DNA of 64,000 nucleotides from Mumia sp. Pv4-285 (GTDB taxonomy: Bacteria > Actinomycetota > Actinomycetes > Propionibacteriales > Nocardioidaceae), in contig NZ_CP162023.1 in assembly GCF_041320275.1 (NCBI RefSeq), forward strand, positions 4,402,001 through 4,466,000, in the 5' to 3' direction. The notes under the pieces were generated by a model, which was not told the DNA's origin, did not search any database, and saw only the letters and a program-made list of their open reading frames with translations. A program made the translations under genes and the position numbers. Below are positions 51,633 through 60,291 of the stretch, in pieces (the stretch's first letter is position 1; every line of letters starts with the position of its first letter).

Positions 51633-53833
51633 CCCTTCAGTCGCACGAGCTGGAGATCGGCGGCATGACGTGCGCCTCGTGCGCCGCACGCGTCGAGAAG
51701 AAGCTCAACAAGCTCGACGGTGTCGAGGCGAGCGTCAACTTCGCCACCGAGCGCGCGTACGTCTCCGCACCGGCCTTCGTCGACGTGGCGGACCTCGTCG
51801 CGACGGTGGAGCGCACCGGCTACTCCGCGGCACCCGTGCACGAGGCGGACCCGGAGGGTGACCGCGAGCCCGAGGACGACCCCGAGCTCGCCGAGCTGCG
51901 TCAGCGCCTGCTGATCTCGGCCGTCCTCGCCGCACCGGTCCTCGTCTTGTCGATGGTGCCGGCGTGGCAGTTCGACAACTGGCAGTGGCTCTCGCTCACC
52001 CTCGCCGCGCCGGTCGCCGTGTGGGGCGCGTGGCCCTTCCACCGCGCCGCGTGGATCAACGCCCGCCACGGTGCCGCCACGATGGACACCCTGATCTCGA
52101 TCGGCGTCGCGGCGGCGTTCGGGTGGTCGGTGTACGCACTGTTCTGGGGGCACGCCGGCGTCACCGGCATGACCATGGAGATCTCCTGGTTCAGCCAGGG
52201 TTCCGGCGCGGACGAGATCTATCTCGAGGTGGCGAGCGCCGTCACCGTCTTCATCCTCCTCGGCCGCTTCCTCGAGCAGCGCGCCAAGCGCGACTCGGGT
52301 GCGGCCCTGCGAGCCCTCCTCGCGCTCGGCGCCAAGGACGTCGTGGTCCTCCGCGAGGGACGTGAGGTGGAGATCCCGGTCGCCGAGCTCGGTGTGGGCG
52401 ACGTCTTCGTCGTACGCCCCGGCGACAAGGTCGCGACCGACGGCGACGTCGTCTCGGGCTCCGCCTCGGTCGACCTGTCGATGCTCACCGGCGAGAGCGT
52501 GCCGGTCGACGTCGGTGCGGGCGACCGCGTCGTCGGCGGCACCGTCGCCGCCGGCGGCCGCCTGATGGTGAGCGCCACCGCCGTCGGCGGGCAGACGCAG
52601 CTCGCGCAGATGGCACGCCTGGTCGAGAGCGCGCAGAGCGGCAAGGCGCCCGTCCAGCGACTCGCCGACCGCATCTCGGCCGTCTTCGTCCCGGTCGTCC
52701 TCGTGCTGGCCGTGCTCACGTGGATCGGCTGGATGGTCACCGGCGGAACGGCCACCGAGGCGTTCACGGCCGCTGTGGCGGTGCTCATCATCGCCTGCCC
52801 CTGCGCCCTCGGCCTCGCGACGCCGACCGCGCTCCTGGCCGGAACCGGCCGCGGCGCCCAGCGCGGGATCCTCGTGAAGGGCCCGGAGGTCCTCGAGTCG
52901 ACCCGCCGCATCGACACGATCGTGCTCGACAAGACCGGCACCGTCACCGAGGGCGCGATGCACGTCGCCGCCGTGACGACCGCACCCGGGTTCGACGAGC
53001 AGGAGCTGCTGCGCCTCGCCGGCGCGGTCGAGGCGGCCTCCGAGCACCCGCTCGGCCGGGCGGTGGCCGAGGCCGCTCGTGCCGCGACGTCGGACGGAGA
53101 CCTGCCGAAGGTCGACCGGTTCACCGCCTCCACCGGGCTCGGGGTCGCCGGCACCGTCGACGGTCGGTCGGTCCGCGTCGGCCGGCTCGCCTGGCTCGTC
53201 GACCACGGCGCGTGGCCGTCGACGTCGCTGCCGCCGGTCGACCCGGCGACCACGCCGGTCCACGTCGCCGTCGACGGTGTCGTACGCGGTGTCGTGGCGG
53301 TCGCCGACCGTGTGAAGCCGACGTCGGCCGAGGCGATCACGCGACTGCGTGGCCTCGGCCTCGACCCCGTGCTCCTCACCGGTGACCGCCAGTCCGTCGC
53401 CGAGGCGGTCGCCGGCGAGGTCGGCATCACCGAGGTCGTCGCCGAGGTGATGCCCGAGGGCAAGGCGGCCGTGATCGCCGAGCTCCAGGCGCGCGGTCGT
53501 ACGGTCGCGATGGTCGGTGACGGCGTGAACGACGCGCCGGCGCTCGCCGCCGCCGATCTCGGCATCGCGATGGGGACGGGCGCGGACGTCGCCATCGAGG
53601 CCTCCGACCTGACGCTCGTCCGTGGCGACCTTCTGCTCACCGCCGACGCGATCGCGCTGTCCCGGGCGACGCTGCGGACGATCAAGCAGAACCTCGGCTG
53701 GGCGTTCGGCTACAACGTCGCGGCGATCCCGCTCGCCGCGGCCGGCTTCCTCAACCCGCTGATCGCCGGTGCCGCGATGGCGGCGAGCTCGGTGCTCGTG
53801 GTCACGAACTCGCTGCGGCTGCGGAGCCTTTGA
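51629..53833 (+). CDS. copA: Copper-exporting P-type ATPase
   Basis: A 734-residue P1B-type ATPase. An N-terminal HMA domain has MTCASC (about 14-19). Eight transmembrane helices include the metal site CPC (IACPCALG). The phosphorylated Asp434 is in VLDKTGTVT, with TGES (actuator), HP (SEHPLGRA) and [10 protein letters not shown]. It exports Cu(I) from the cytoplasm using ATP. The start overlaps copZ by 4 bp. The convergent AraC-family gene begins 10 nt after its stop. Confidence 0.96.
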   Translation: MTLQSHELEIGGMTCASCAARVEKKLNKLDGVEASVNFATERAYVSAPAFVDVADLVATVERTGYSAAPVHEADPEGDREPEDDPELAELRQRLLISAVLAAPVLVLSMVPAWQFDNWQWLSLTLAAPVAVWGAWPFHRAAWINARHGAATMDTLISIGVAAAFGWSVYALFWGHAGVTGMTMEISWFSQGSGADEIYLEVASAVTVFILLGRFLEQRAKRDSGAALRALLALGAKDVVVLREGREVEIPVAELGVGDVFVVRPGDKVATDGDVVSGSASVDLSMLTGESVPVDVGAGDRVVGGTVAAGGRLMVSATAVGGQTQLAQMARLVESAQSGKAPVQRLADRISAVFVPVVLVLAVLTWIGWMVTGGTATEAFTAAVAVLIIACPCALGLATPTALLAGTGRGAQRGILVKGPEVLESTRRIDTIVLDKTGTVTEGAMHVAAVTTAPGFDEQELLRLAGAVEAASEHPLGRAVAEAARAATSDGDLPKVDRFTASTGLGVAGTVDGRSVRVGRLAWLVDHGAWPSTSLPPVDPATTPVHVAVDGVVRGVVAVADRVKPTSAEAITRLRGLGLDPVLLTGDRQSVAEAVAGEVGITEVVAEVMPEGKAAVIAELQARGRTVAMVGDGVNDAPALAAADLGIAMGTGADVAIEASDLTLVRGDLLLTADAIALSRATLRTIKQNLGWAFGYNVAAIPLAAAGFLNPLIAGAAMAASSVLVVTNSLRLRSL

Positions 53834-53842
53834 GCGGGGGGT

Positions 53843-54808
53843 TCACGCCAGCGAGAACGTCTTCCGGTACTCGCCTGGCGTGACCCCGACGATGCGCCGG
53901 AAGTGGTGGCGCAGCAGCGTCCCCGACGAGAAGCCGCACCGGTGCGCGACGTGGTCGACGTCGAGGTCGCTCGACTCCAGCAGCGTGCGCGCCTGCAGCA
54001 CGCGCTGCTGCGTCAGCCACTGGATCGGCGTCGTGCCGGTCTCCGCGGCGAAGCGACGTGCGAACGTCCGGGTCGACATGCCCGCAAGTCCAGCGAGCCG
54101 GGCGATGGGCTGCTGCTCGTCGAGGTGCTCGACCATCCAGTCGAGGACCTCGGCGAACATGTCGTCGCTGCACTCCGGCACCGGGTGCTCGATGAACTGA
54201 CGCTGACCACCGTCACGTTGCGGCGGCACCACCATGCGGCGCGCGATCGCGTTGGCCGCCTGGCTCCCGACCTCGCGGCGGACGAGGTGGAGCGCGGCGT
54301 CGATGCCGGCGGCCGTACCGGCGCTCGTGATGACGTCACCGTCGTCCACGAACAGCACGTTCTCGTCGACCTTGGCGACCGGGAAGGACTCGCGCAGGCT
54401 GGCGGCGTGCCGCCAGTGGGTCGTGCACGGGCGCCCGTCGAGGAGCCCGGCCTCGCCGAGGATGAACGCACCGCTGCACAGGCTGAGCATGATCGCTCCC
54501 TCGGCGTGGGCGGCGCGGAGCGCATCGAGGATGTGCTCCTCGATGGGCATCAGCGCCTCGCCCGTCCTGCGCCACGACGGCACCACCGCCACCAGGTCGG
54601 CTCCCCGGAGGCCGTCGAGGCCGTGGTCCGGCACGATCGAGCCGCCGACCGACAGCGACACCGGGCGTCCGGCCACCGGCCCGCAGATGCGGAAGTCGAA
54701 GGGCGGGACGCCGTCCTCGGTGCGGTCGATCCCGAAGACCTCGCACACGACACCGAGCTCGAAGGCGGTGACGTCGTCGAGGACGAGGGCGGAAACGGTA
54801 CGGATCAT
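53843..54808 (-). CDS. GlxA-family transcriptional regulator (DJ-1/PfpI domain plus AraC HTH)
   Basis: A 321-residue regulator. Residues 1-165 are a DJ-1/PfpI-like domain with the nucleophile-elbow-like LSLCSGAFIL. Residues 215-315 form a double-helix AraC DNA-binding domain ending in FSSGTLLRHHFRRIVGVTPGEYRKTF. ATG 54808 is preferred over an upstream TTG reading across the divergent promoter. The two direct repeats upstream are likely its binding sites. Confidence 0.93.
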   Translation of the reverse strand: MIRTVSALVLDDVTAFELGVVCEVFGIDRTEDGVPPFDFRICGPVAGRPVSLSVGGSIVPDHGLDGLRGADLVAVVPSWRRTGEALMPIEEHILDALRAAHAEGAIMLSLCSGAFILGEAGLLDGRPCTTHWRHAASLRESFPVAKVDENVLFVDDGDVITSAGTAAGIDAALHLVRREVGSQAANAIARRMVVPPQRDGGQRQFIEHPVPECSDDMFAEVLDWMVEHLDEQQPIARLAGLAGMSTRTFARRFAAETGTTPIQWLTQQRVLQARTLLESSDLDVDHVAHRCGFSSGTLLRHHFRRIVGVTPGEYRKTFSLA

Positions 54809-54823
54809 GTCTGCCACGCTACG

Positions 54824-54880
54824 TGGCAGGATCTGTTCGGTCAATGGCCCTTCAGCCACTTCTTGGCAGGATGTGTTCGG
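54824..54880. promoter_or_regulatory. Paired direct repeats, likely GlxA/AraC binding sites
   Basis: TGGCAGGAT-(C/G)-TGTTCGG occurs at 54824-54840 and 54864-54880, with one mismatch in 17 nt and a period of exactly 40 bp (close to four helical turns). The sites lie between the divergent regulator gene and a small gene. TTGGCA (54863-54868) and CATAGT (54884-54889) form a possible promoter for the small gene, so the distal site overlaps its -35. Confidence 0.75.
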
Positions 54881-54896
54881 GCGCATAGTGAATGCC

Positions 54897-55028
54897 ATGA
54901 GGTTCACACGCAAGCACTACGAGTCCAGGAAGACCCAGTTCCCCGCGTTCCGCGGCGGCAACCGCAACCGCGACGAGTCCCGGATGCGCGCTGAGATCGA
55001 CGCGATCAGAGCTCACAGCGGCCGATGA
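54897..55028 (+). CDS. Small basic protein (43 residues), unknown
   Basis: ATG 54897 to TGA 55028 encodes a 43-residue polypeptide rich in Arg and Lys (start MRFTRKHYESRKTQFPAF, then RGGNRNRDESRMR). It lies directly after a promoter and operator for a GlxA-type regulator and 21 nt before the next gene, so it may be its leader gene. No ribosome site is obvious. I do not recognise the family; it could also be a chance frame. Confidence 0.5.
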   Translation: MRFTRKHYESRKTQFPAFRGGNRNRDESRMRAEIDAIRAHSGR

Positions 55029-55049
55029 TCCGCGTGCCATGATCGGGGC

Positions 55050-55892
55050 ATGGCCACGCTCATCGGCATCACCGGTGCCACCGGCTCCGTCGGCGGCTCG
55101 GTCGCTCGCCACCTCGCCGACGGCGGGCGCACGACGCGGCTGATCGTCCGCGACGCCGCCCGAGCACCGCGTCTCCCGCGCGCCGAGGTCGCCGTCGCGT
55201 CGTACGACGACACCGAGGCGTGCCGCCGAGCGTACGCGGGCCTCGACACGCTGTTCCTCGTCTCGGCGACCGAGTCCGCCGACCGGGTCCAGCAGCACCA
55301 CGGCGCGATCGATGCCGCCGCGGCGGCCGGCGTACGCCAGGTCGTGTACCTCTCGTTCGCGGGCGCGGGGCCCGACGCCGGGTTCACGCTCGCCAGGGAC
55401 CACGGCGCGACGGAGGCGTACGCGCAGGAGTCCGGGCTCGCGTGGACGTTCCTGCGGGACAACTTCTACACCGACGCGCTCAGGATGATGTTCGGCGCCG
55501 ACGGAGTCATCCGTGGCCCTGCCGGGCACGGCCGGGTGGCCTGCGTCGCGCGCGACGACGTCGCCGCCGTCGCGGCGCTGGTGCTGGCGTCGCCGCGGTC
55601 GCACGCCGGCCGGGCGTACGAGCTCACCGGACCCGAGGCGCTCACCCTGAACCAGATCGCCGCGCTGATGACCGAGGCGACCGGCAGCCCGCACCGCTAC
55701 GTCGACGAGACGATGGCGCAGGCGCACGCCTCACGGGCGCACTACGGCGCGCCGGAGTGGATGGTCGACGCGTGGATCAGCACCTACACCGCGATCCGCG
55801 ACGGCGAGCTCGAACGCGTGACCAGCGACGTGCCCGACCTCCTCGGCCGCCCCGCCCTGTCGGCGCGCGAGGTCTTCAGCCGGCGTCGCTGA
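55050..55892 (+). CDS. NmrA-like NAD(P)-binding SDR protein
   Basis: A 280-residue atypical short-chain dehydrogenase-like protein. The Rossmann motif is GITGATGSVGGSVARHL (residues 6-22), followed by RLIVRDAARAP, and YLSFAGAGPDAG replaces the classic Tyr-Lys pair, as in NmrA/SDRa5 redox sensors or NAD(P)H:quinone reductases. The AraC-family control region upstream suggests inducible expression. Its 3' end overlaps the convergent dipeptidase gene by 17 bp. Confidence 0.9.
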   Translation: MATLIGITGATGSVGGSVARHLADGGRTTRLIVRDAARAPRLPRAEVAVASYDDTEACRRAYAGLDTLFLVSATESADRVQQHHGAIDAAAAAGVRQVVYLSFAGAGPDAGFTLARDHGATEAYAQESGLAWTFLRDNFYTDALRMMFGADGVIRGPAGHGRVACVARDDVAAVAALVLASPRSHAGRAYELTGPEALTLNQIAALMTEATGSPHRYVDETMAQAHASRAHYGAPEWMVDAWISTYTAIRDGELERVTSDVPDLLGRPALSAREVFSRRR

Positions 55893-56985
55893 CGCGCGCG
55901 GCCCAGGCGGCGTCCAGGACGCGCAGCACGTTGCCGCCGGCGAGCGCGGAGAGCTCGTCGGCGGTCCAGCCGCGCGCGGCGAGGGCCTCCAGGATCCGCG
56001 GATAGGTCGCGACGTCCTCCAGGCCTCGGGGGAACGACACGAACCCGTCGTAGTCGCCGCCGAGACCCACGTGCTCCACCCCCATCACCACTCGGGCGTG
56101 CTCGACGTGCGCGACGACGTCGTCCACCGAGACGACGGGCTCCGGACCGACGTTCCCGCCCTGACGCCAACGCGCCCACTCCTCGTTGAGGAAGCTCGGG
56201 ACGAACGCGATCATCACCACGCCACCGTTCTTGCGGACGCGGTACAGCACGTCGTCGGGGACGTTGCGGGGATGGTCGGAGACCGCGCGACAGCTGGAGT
56301 GGCTGAAGACCACCGGTGCCGACGTCACGTCGAGGGCGTCCTCCATCGTCGCCGGAGAGACGTGCGACAGGTCGACCAGCATGCCGAGCCGGTTCATCTC
56401 GCGGACGACCTCCCGTCCGACGTCAGTGAGGCCCCCGTGCACGGGCTCGTCGGTCGCCGAGTCGGCCCACGCGGTGTTGTCGTTGTGCGTGAGGGTCATG
56501 TAGGCGACGCCCAGACGGGCGTAGTTGCGGAGGACCGCGAGCGAGTCGTCGATGCAGTGGCCGCCCTCGGCGCCGAGCAGCGAGGCGATCCTGCCCTCGG
56601 CCCAGGCGGCACGGACGTCGTCGCCGGTCCGCGCGAGGCGGAAGTCGTCGGGATAGTCAGCGACGAGCCGGTGGACGAAGTCGATCTGCTCGAGGGTCGC
56701 GGTCACCGCGTCGGCACCCTTGATCCGGGTCGGGACGAAGACCGACCAGAACTGAGCCCCGACCCCACCGCGGCGCAGGCGCGGGACGTCGGTGTGGAAG
56801 CGGCCGTGCGGTGCGTCGGCGCCCAGGCCGTCGGTCGAGTACGCGGCCTCGGCGCGACACTCCCACGCCAGGTCGTTGTGCCCGTCGAAGACCAGTGCCT
56901 TCGCGAGCGCCGTACGGACTGTCTCGTCGTCGGTCACGGCCTGTGCCGCGGCCGGGTTGGGGGGAGGTGAGGTCGAGGGAGTCAC
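55876..56985 (-). CDS. Membrane dipeptidase (peptidase M19)
   Basis: A 369-residue zinc dipeptidase of the renal dipeptidase family. The metal-binding HxD is in FDGHNDLAWE (about 44-53). Further ligands are in LLGAEGGHCI, VDLSHVS and FSHSSCRAV, and GLGGDYDGF closes the site. GTG 56985 was chosen for its AAGGTGG site; a longer frame adds a Val-rich leader. A lipoprotein-type signal is absent, so it is probably cytoplasmic. Confidence 0.93.
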   Translation of the reverse strand: MTPSTSPPPNPAAAQAVTDDETVRTALAKALVFDGHNDLAWECRAEAAYSTDGLGADAPHGRFHTDVPRLRRGGVGAQFWSVFVPTRIKGADAVTATLEQIDFVHRLVADYPDDFRLARTGDDVRAAWAEGRIASLLGAEGGHCIDDSLAVLRNYARLGVAYMTLTHNDNTAWADSATDEPVHGGLTDVGREVVREMNRLGMLVDLSHVSPATMEDALDVTSAPVVFSHSSCRAVSDHPRNVPDDVLYRVRKNGGVVMIAFVPSFLNEEWARWRQGGNVGPEPVVSVDDVVAHVEHARVVMGVEHVGLGGDYDGFVSFPRGLEDVATYPRILEALAARGWTADELSALAGGNVLRVLDAAWAARVSDAG

Positions 56986-57066
56986 CGGTCCACCTTCTCG
57001 TACGACGACGAGAGCCACGCACAGACCCGGAGCGGAGCGTGTCGCGCCCCGGGCCGTGCGCGGAGA

Positions 57067-57624
57067 TCAGGCGAGGACCTTCTCGATCTCGCGGAGGAAG
57101 TCGTCGAGGTCCTTCGGCGTCCGGGAGGTGATGATCGTGGGTCGGCGCGAGTCGTCCACGACCGCAGCCGCATCCACCCACCGGCCGCCCGCGTTGCCGA
57201 TGTCGGTCTTCAGCGAGGCGTACGACGTGAGCCTGCGCCCGTCGACGATGTCCGCCTCGACCAGTGCCCACGGCCCGTGGCAGATCGCGGCGATCGGCCG
57301 GCCCTCGCCCTCGAAGGTGGAGACGATGCGTACCGCGTCCTCGTCCAGCCGCAGCTGGTCGGCGTTGACAGTGCCGCCGGGGATGACCAGGAGGTCGTAG
57401 ACGGTGGGATCGACCTGCCCGAGCGTGGTGGTCGGGTGGACCGTCTTGCCCGGATCCTTGTCACCGACGAGCGTCTCGATGGGCTCGTCCTCGACAGCCG
57501 CGACCTGGACGTCCGCGCCGCGCTCGCGCAGGTGGTCGACGGGAACGACGAGCTCGTCCTGCTCCACGCCGTAGTTCGTGACGATCGCCAGGACACGACG
57601 ACCGCTGAGGTCGGCCTCAGCCAT
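57067..57624 (-). CDS. DJ-1/PfpI-family protein
   Basis: A 185-residue DJ-1/PfpI-superfamily protein. The nucleophile Cys115 is in AAICHGPWAL, and the acidic partner is Glu near residue 24 or the loop of PGGTVNADQL. Such proteins act as proteases, glyoxalases or chaperones; actinobacterial members often belong to stress responses. The upstream minus-strand sequence has GTGT-N16-GGGTAC, a stress-sigma-like promoter. Confidence 0.92.
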   Translation of the reverse strand: MAEADLSGRRVLAIVTNYGVEQDELVVPVDHLRERGADVQVAAVEDEPIETLVGDKDPGKTVHPTTTLGQVDPTVYDLLVIPGGTVNADQLRLDEDAVRIVSTFEGEGRPIAAICHGPWALVEADIVDGRRLTSYASLKTDIGNAGGRWVDAAAVVDDSRRPTIITSRTPKDLDDFLREIEKVLA

Positions 57625-57661
57625 GGTGGGCTCCTCTCGATCGGGGACGTACTGCTCTCAG

Positions 57662-57687
57662 GTACCCCTCGGCCCCGCCCTTCACAC
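57662..57687 (-). promoter_or_regulatory. Sigma-B/F-like stress promoter
   Basis: On the minus strand GTGT and GGGTAC are separated by 16 nt, resembling the general-stress sigma pattern GTTT-N14-16-GGGTAY of actinobacteria. It lies 38 nt before the PfpI-like gene. Confidence 0.5.
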
Positions 57688-57722
57688 CTTCGTCGCCCGG
57701 CGTCGCGACCTACGCTCGATCC

Positions 57723-59738
57723 ATGACCACGCAGGAGACCCCGCCGGCCGTACGCCGTGCCGCCACCCGGGAGGACGCGGGGCGGGTGCTCCCGCGCATC
57801 GCCCACCTCCTGGCGCCCTACAAGGGCAAGATGCTCCTCGTCGGGCTCGCCGTCGTCACCGGCGCCGTGCTCGCCTCGCTCGCACCCTTCCTGACGAAGG
57901 CGGTCTTCGACGACGCACTCTTCCCGTCACAGAGCAGCCCGACGGACGGAGGCGCCCCGGACATCGAGCTCCTGGGCTGGCTCGTCGCCGGCCTGTGCGT
58001 GATCCCGATCCTGACGGCGCTGATCGGGATCGGTCAGAACTTCCTCACGTCGACGATCGGCAACTCGGCGATGGCCGACCTCCGGGGCAGGCTGTTCGCG
58101 CACCTGCAGACGATGGAGCTCGGGTTCTTCACCGCCACCAAGACAGGCGCGATCCAGTCCCGGCTCGCCAACGACGTCAGCGGTGTCCGGACCGTCCTCA
58201 CCGACACCGCGACGACGATCCTGCAGAACGCCGTCACCGTCATCTCGGCGTTCGTCGCGATGCTGATCCTCTCGTGGCAGCTCACGATCATCACGCTGGT
58301 CCTGATGCCGCTCTTCGTCGTCATCCAGGTCCGGGTCGGCCGGCGCCGTCAACGCCTCGCCCGCAAGACCCAGGAGTCGTTGTCGGAGATGACCGCGATC
58401 ACCGAGGAGGCGCTGTCGGTGTCCGGCATCCTGCTCGCCAAGGTCTTCAACCGCTCGGAGAGCGAGACGCTGCGCTACCGCGAGGAGAACCAGCGCCAGA
58501 CCCACCTCCAGGTCACGGCGGCGATGACCGGCAGGACGTTCTTCGCACTCGTGCAGACCTTCTTCGCGATCACGCCCGCGCTCATCTACCTCGTGGCGGG
58601 TCTGATGCTCACCGGCCGATTCGACTACTCCGGCGGGACGCTCACCGCCGGGACGCTGGTCGCGTTCACGACCCTGCAGGCGCGGCTCCAGATGCCGCTC
58701 ATCCAGCTCATGCGGGTCACGCTCGACGTGCAGACGTCGCTCGCGCTGTTCCGCCGGATCTTCGAGTACCTCGACCTCGAGCCCGCGATCGTCGAGCGGC
58801 CGGACGCGCGACCGCTGCCGGACACGGGCGAGGGCGGTCACGTCGAGTTCCGCGCGGTCTCGTTCCGCTATCCACCGCCGCGACTGCTCGGCGTCCAGGC
58901 CCGCGAGGACGAGGAGACCGGCGAGGTCTCGGCGACTGCTGCCCCGGCCGCCGCCGAGGAGCGGTGGACGCTGCACGACGTGTCACTGACGGTGGAGCCT
59001 GGTCGCCTCGCTGCCATCGTCGGGCCCTCGGGATCGGGCAAGACCACGATGACCTACCTCGTACCCCGCTTCTACGACGTCACCGAGGGCGCCGTCCTCA
59101 TCGACGGGGTCGACGTCCGGGAGGCGACGGAGCGGTCGCTGGCCACCGCTGTCGGGATGGTGACGCAGGAGCCGTACCTCTTCCACGGGACGGTCTACGA
59201 GAACATCGCGTACGCGAAGGAGGGCGCGACGCCCGCGGAGGTCGAGCAGGCCGCCCGCGACGCCAACATCCACGACCGGATCATGAGCTTCGCCGAGGGC
59301 TACGACACGGTGACCGGCGAGCGCGGCTACCGGCTGTCAGGCGGCGAGAAGCAGCGCGTCGCGATCGCCCGGGTGTTCCTGATGAACCCGCGGGTGCTGA
59401 TCCTCGACGAGGCGACGTCGGCGCTCGACACCGAGACCGAGCGCCTCGTCCAGGACGCGCTCGAGCGCGCCACCGCCGGGCGTACGACGATCGCGATCGC
59501 GCACCGCCTGTCGACGATCCAGAACGCGGACGTCATCTTCGGGCTGGAGGACGGTGAGCTCGTCGAGCAGGGCACGCACACCGAGCTGCTCGCCCACGGC
59601 GGGCTCTACTCGAGGCTGTACGTCGAGCAGTTCGGCGGCGGCCAGATCGAGGGACGCTTCCGCGACGGGGTCCTGTTCAGGGACGGCACGTGCGTGCGGG
59701 AGGGCGAGGACCACCCCCGCGCGGACGTACGCATCTGA
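57723..59738 (+). CDS. ABC exporter, fused permease/ATPase (MdlB/MsbA type)
   Basis: A 671-residue half-transporter. The first ~330 residues hold six helices with the coupling-helix pattern GFFTATKTGAIQSRLANDV. The nucleotide-binding domain has GPSGSGKTT, VTQEPYLFHGTVYENIAYA, LSGGEKQRVAIARVF and ILDEATSALDTETE. Between them, an insert of about 30 residues after RFRYPPPRLLGV (near 390-415) is Glu/Ala-rich and breaks the usual A-loop to Walker A spacing. It likely forms a homodimer that exports lipids, drugs or peptides. The substrate is unknown. Confidence 0.93.
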   Translation: MTTQETPPAVRRAATREDAGRVLPRIAHLLAPYKGKMLLVGLAVVTGAVLASLAPFLTKAVFDDALFPSQSSPTDGGAPDIELLGWLVAGLCVIPILTALIGIGQNFLTSTIGNSAMADLRGRLFAHLQTMELGFFTATKTGAIQSRLANDVSGVRTVLTDTATTILQNAVTVISAFVAMLILSWQLTIITLVLMPLFVVIQVRVGRRRQRLARKTQESLSEMTAITEEALSVSGILLAKVFNRSESETLRYREENQRQTHLQVTAAMTGRTFFALVQTFFAITPALIYLVAGLMLTGRFDYSGGTLTAGTLVAFTTLQARLQMPLIQLMRVTLDVQTSLALFRRIFEYLDLEPAIVERPDARPLPDTGEGGHVEFRAVSFRYPPPRLLGVQAREDEETGEVSATAAPAAAEERWTLHDVSLTVEPGRLAAIVGPSGSGKTTMTYLVPRFYDVTEGAVLIDGVDVREATERSLATAVGMVTQEPYLFHGTVYENIAYAKEGATPAEVEQAARDANIHDRIMSFAEGYDTVTGERGYRLSGGEKQRVAIARVFLMNPRVLILDEATSALDTETERLVQDALERATAGRTTIAIAHRLSTIQNADVIFGLEDGELVEQGTHTELLAHGGLYSRLYVEQFGGGQIEGRFRDGVLFRDGTCVREGEDHPRADVRI

Positions 59739-59741
59739 GCG

Positions 59742-59849
59742 GGTCTCGATCCTCCGCTGGCGCTCCGGCCTCGACCAGCGAAACTACCTCCGCTCGCACC
59801 GCCATAACTGACCCGCCCTCGCTGGTCGAGGCGCGAAGCGATCGAGACC
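59742..59849. repeat. Palindromic repeat pair between convergent genes
   Basis: A 39-nt unit (59742-59780, GGTCTCGATCCTCCGC start) faces a 30-nt unit (59820-59849, CGCTGGTCGAGGCGCG start) across 39 nt. Being inverted, they can pair end to end. They fill the gap between the ABC exporter (+) and VOC protein (-) genes and end on the latter's stop codon. Confidence 0.85.
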
Positions 59850-60226
59850 TACTCCTGGATGACGGAGAGGACGTTGCCGGCGGGGTCGGTGAACCACGCG
59901 ATGAGCGGGCCACCACCACGGAAGATCCCCTTCTCGTCGGTCTCCGTCGGCGTGCCCTCGTACTTCTCGAAGACCACCCCACGCTCGGTCAGGCCGTCGA
60001 CCGCCGCCTCGACGTCGGGCACGCGGAAGTTCAGGATCGTGTACGACGCCGGCTGGTGGTGCTCGCCCTTCGGATAGACGAGCGTGTCGCGCCCGCCTGC
60101 GAGGTGCAGGGTGAGCATGCCGTTCTCCTCGTCGACGTCGAGCCCGAGAGTGTCGGCGTAGAACGCCTTGGCCGTCGTCGTGTCGTCCACCGAGAAGCCG
60201 CTGAAGGCTGGTGTGTCGCCAAGCAT
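59849..60226 (-). CDS. VOC-family protein (glyoxalase/extradiol-dioxygenase fold)
   Basis: A 125-residue VOC protein. Segments FSGFSVDDTTTAKAFYADTLGLDV, YTILNFRVPDVEAAVDGLTERGV and IAWFTDPAGNVLSVIQE match the two-module fold; the usual His/Glu metal ligands are not all obvious. The substrate is unknown. GGAGCG lies 4 nt before ATG 60226. The TAG stop is shared with the repeat pair. Confidence 0.9.
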   Translation of the reverse strand: MLGDTPAFSGFSVDDTTTAKAFYADTLGLDVDEENGMLTLHLAGGRDTLVYPKGEHHQPASYTILNFRVPDVEAAVDGLTERGVVFEKYEGTPTETDEKGIFRGGGPLIAWFTDPAGNVLSVIQE

Positions 60227-60291
60227 GGTGCGCTCCTGTCCGGGGCCACGGACGGGCCCCACTCCATGCTGACCCGCCGTGAGCCCGGAAG

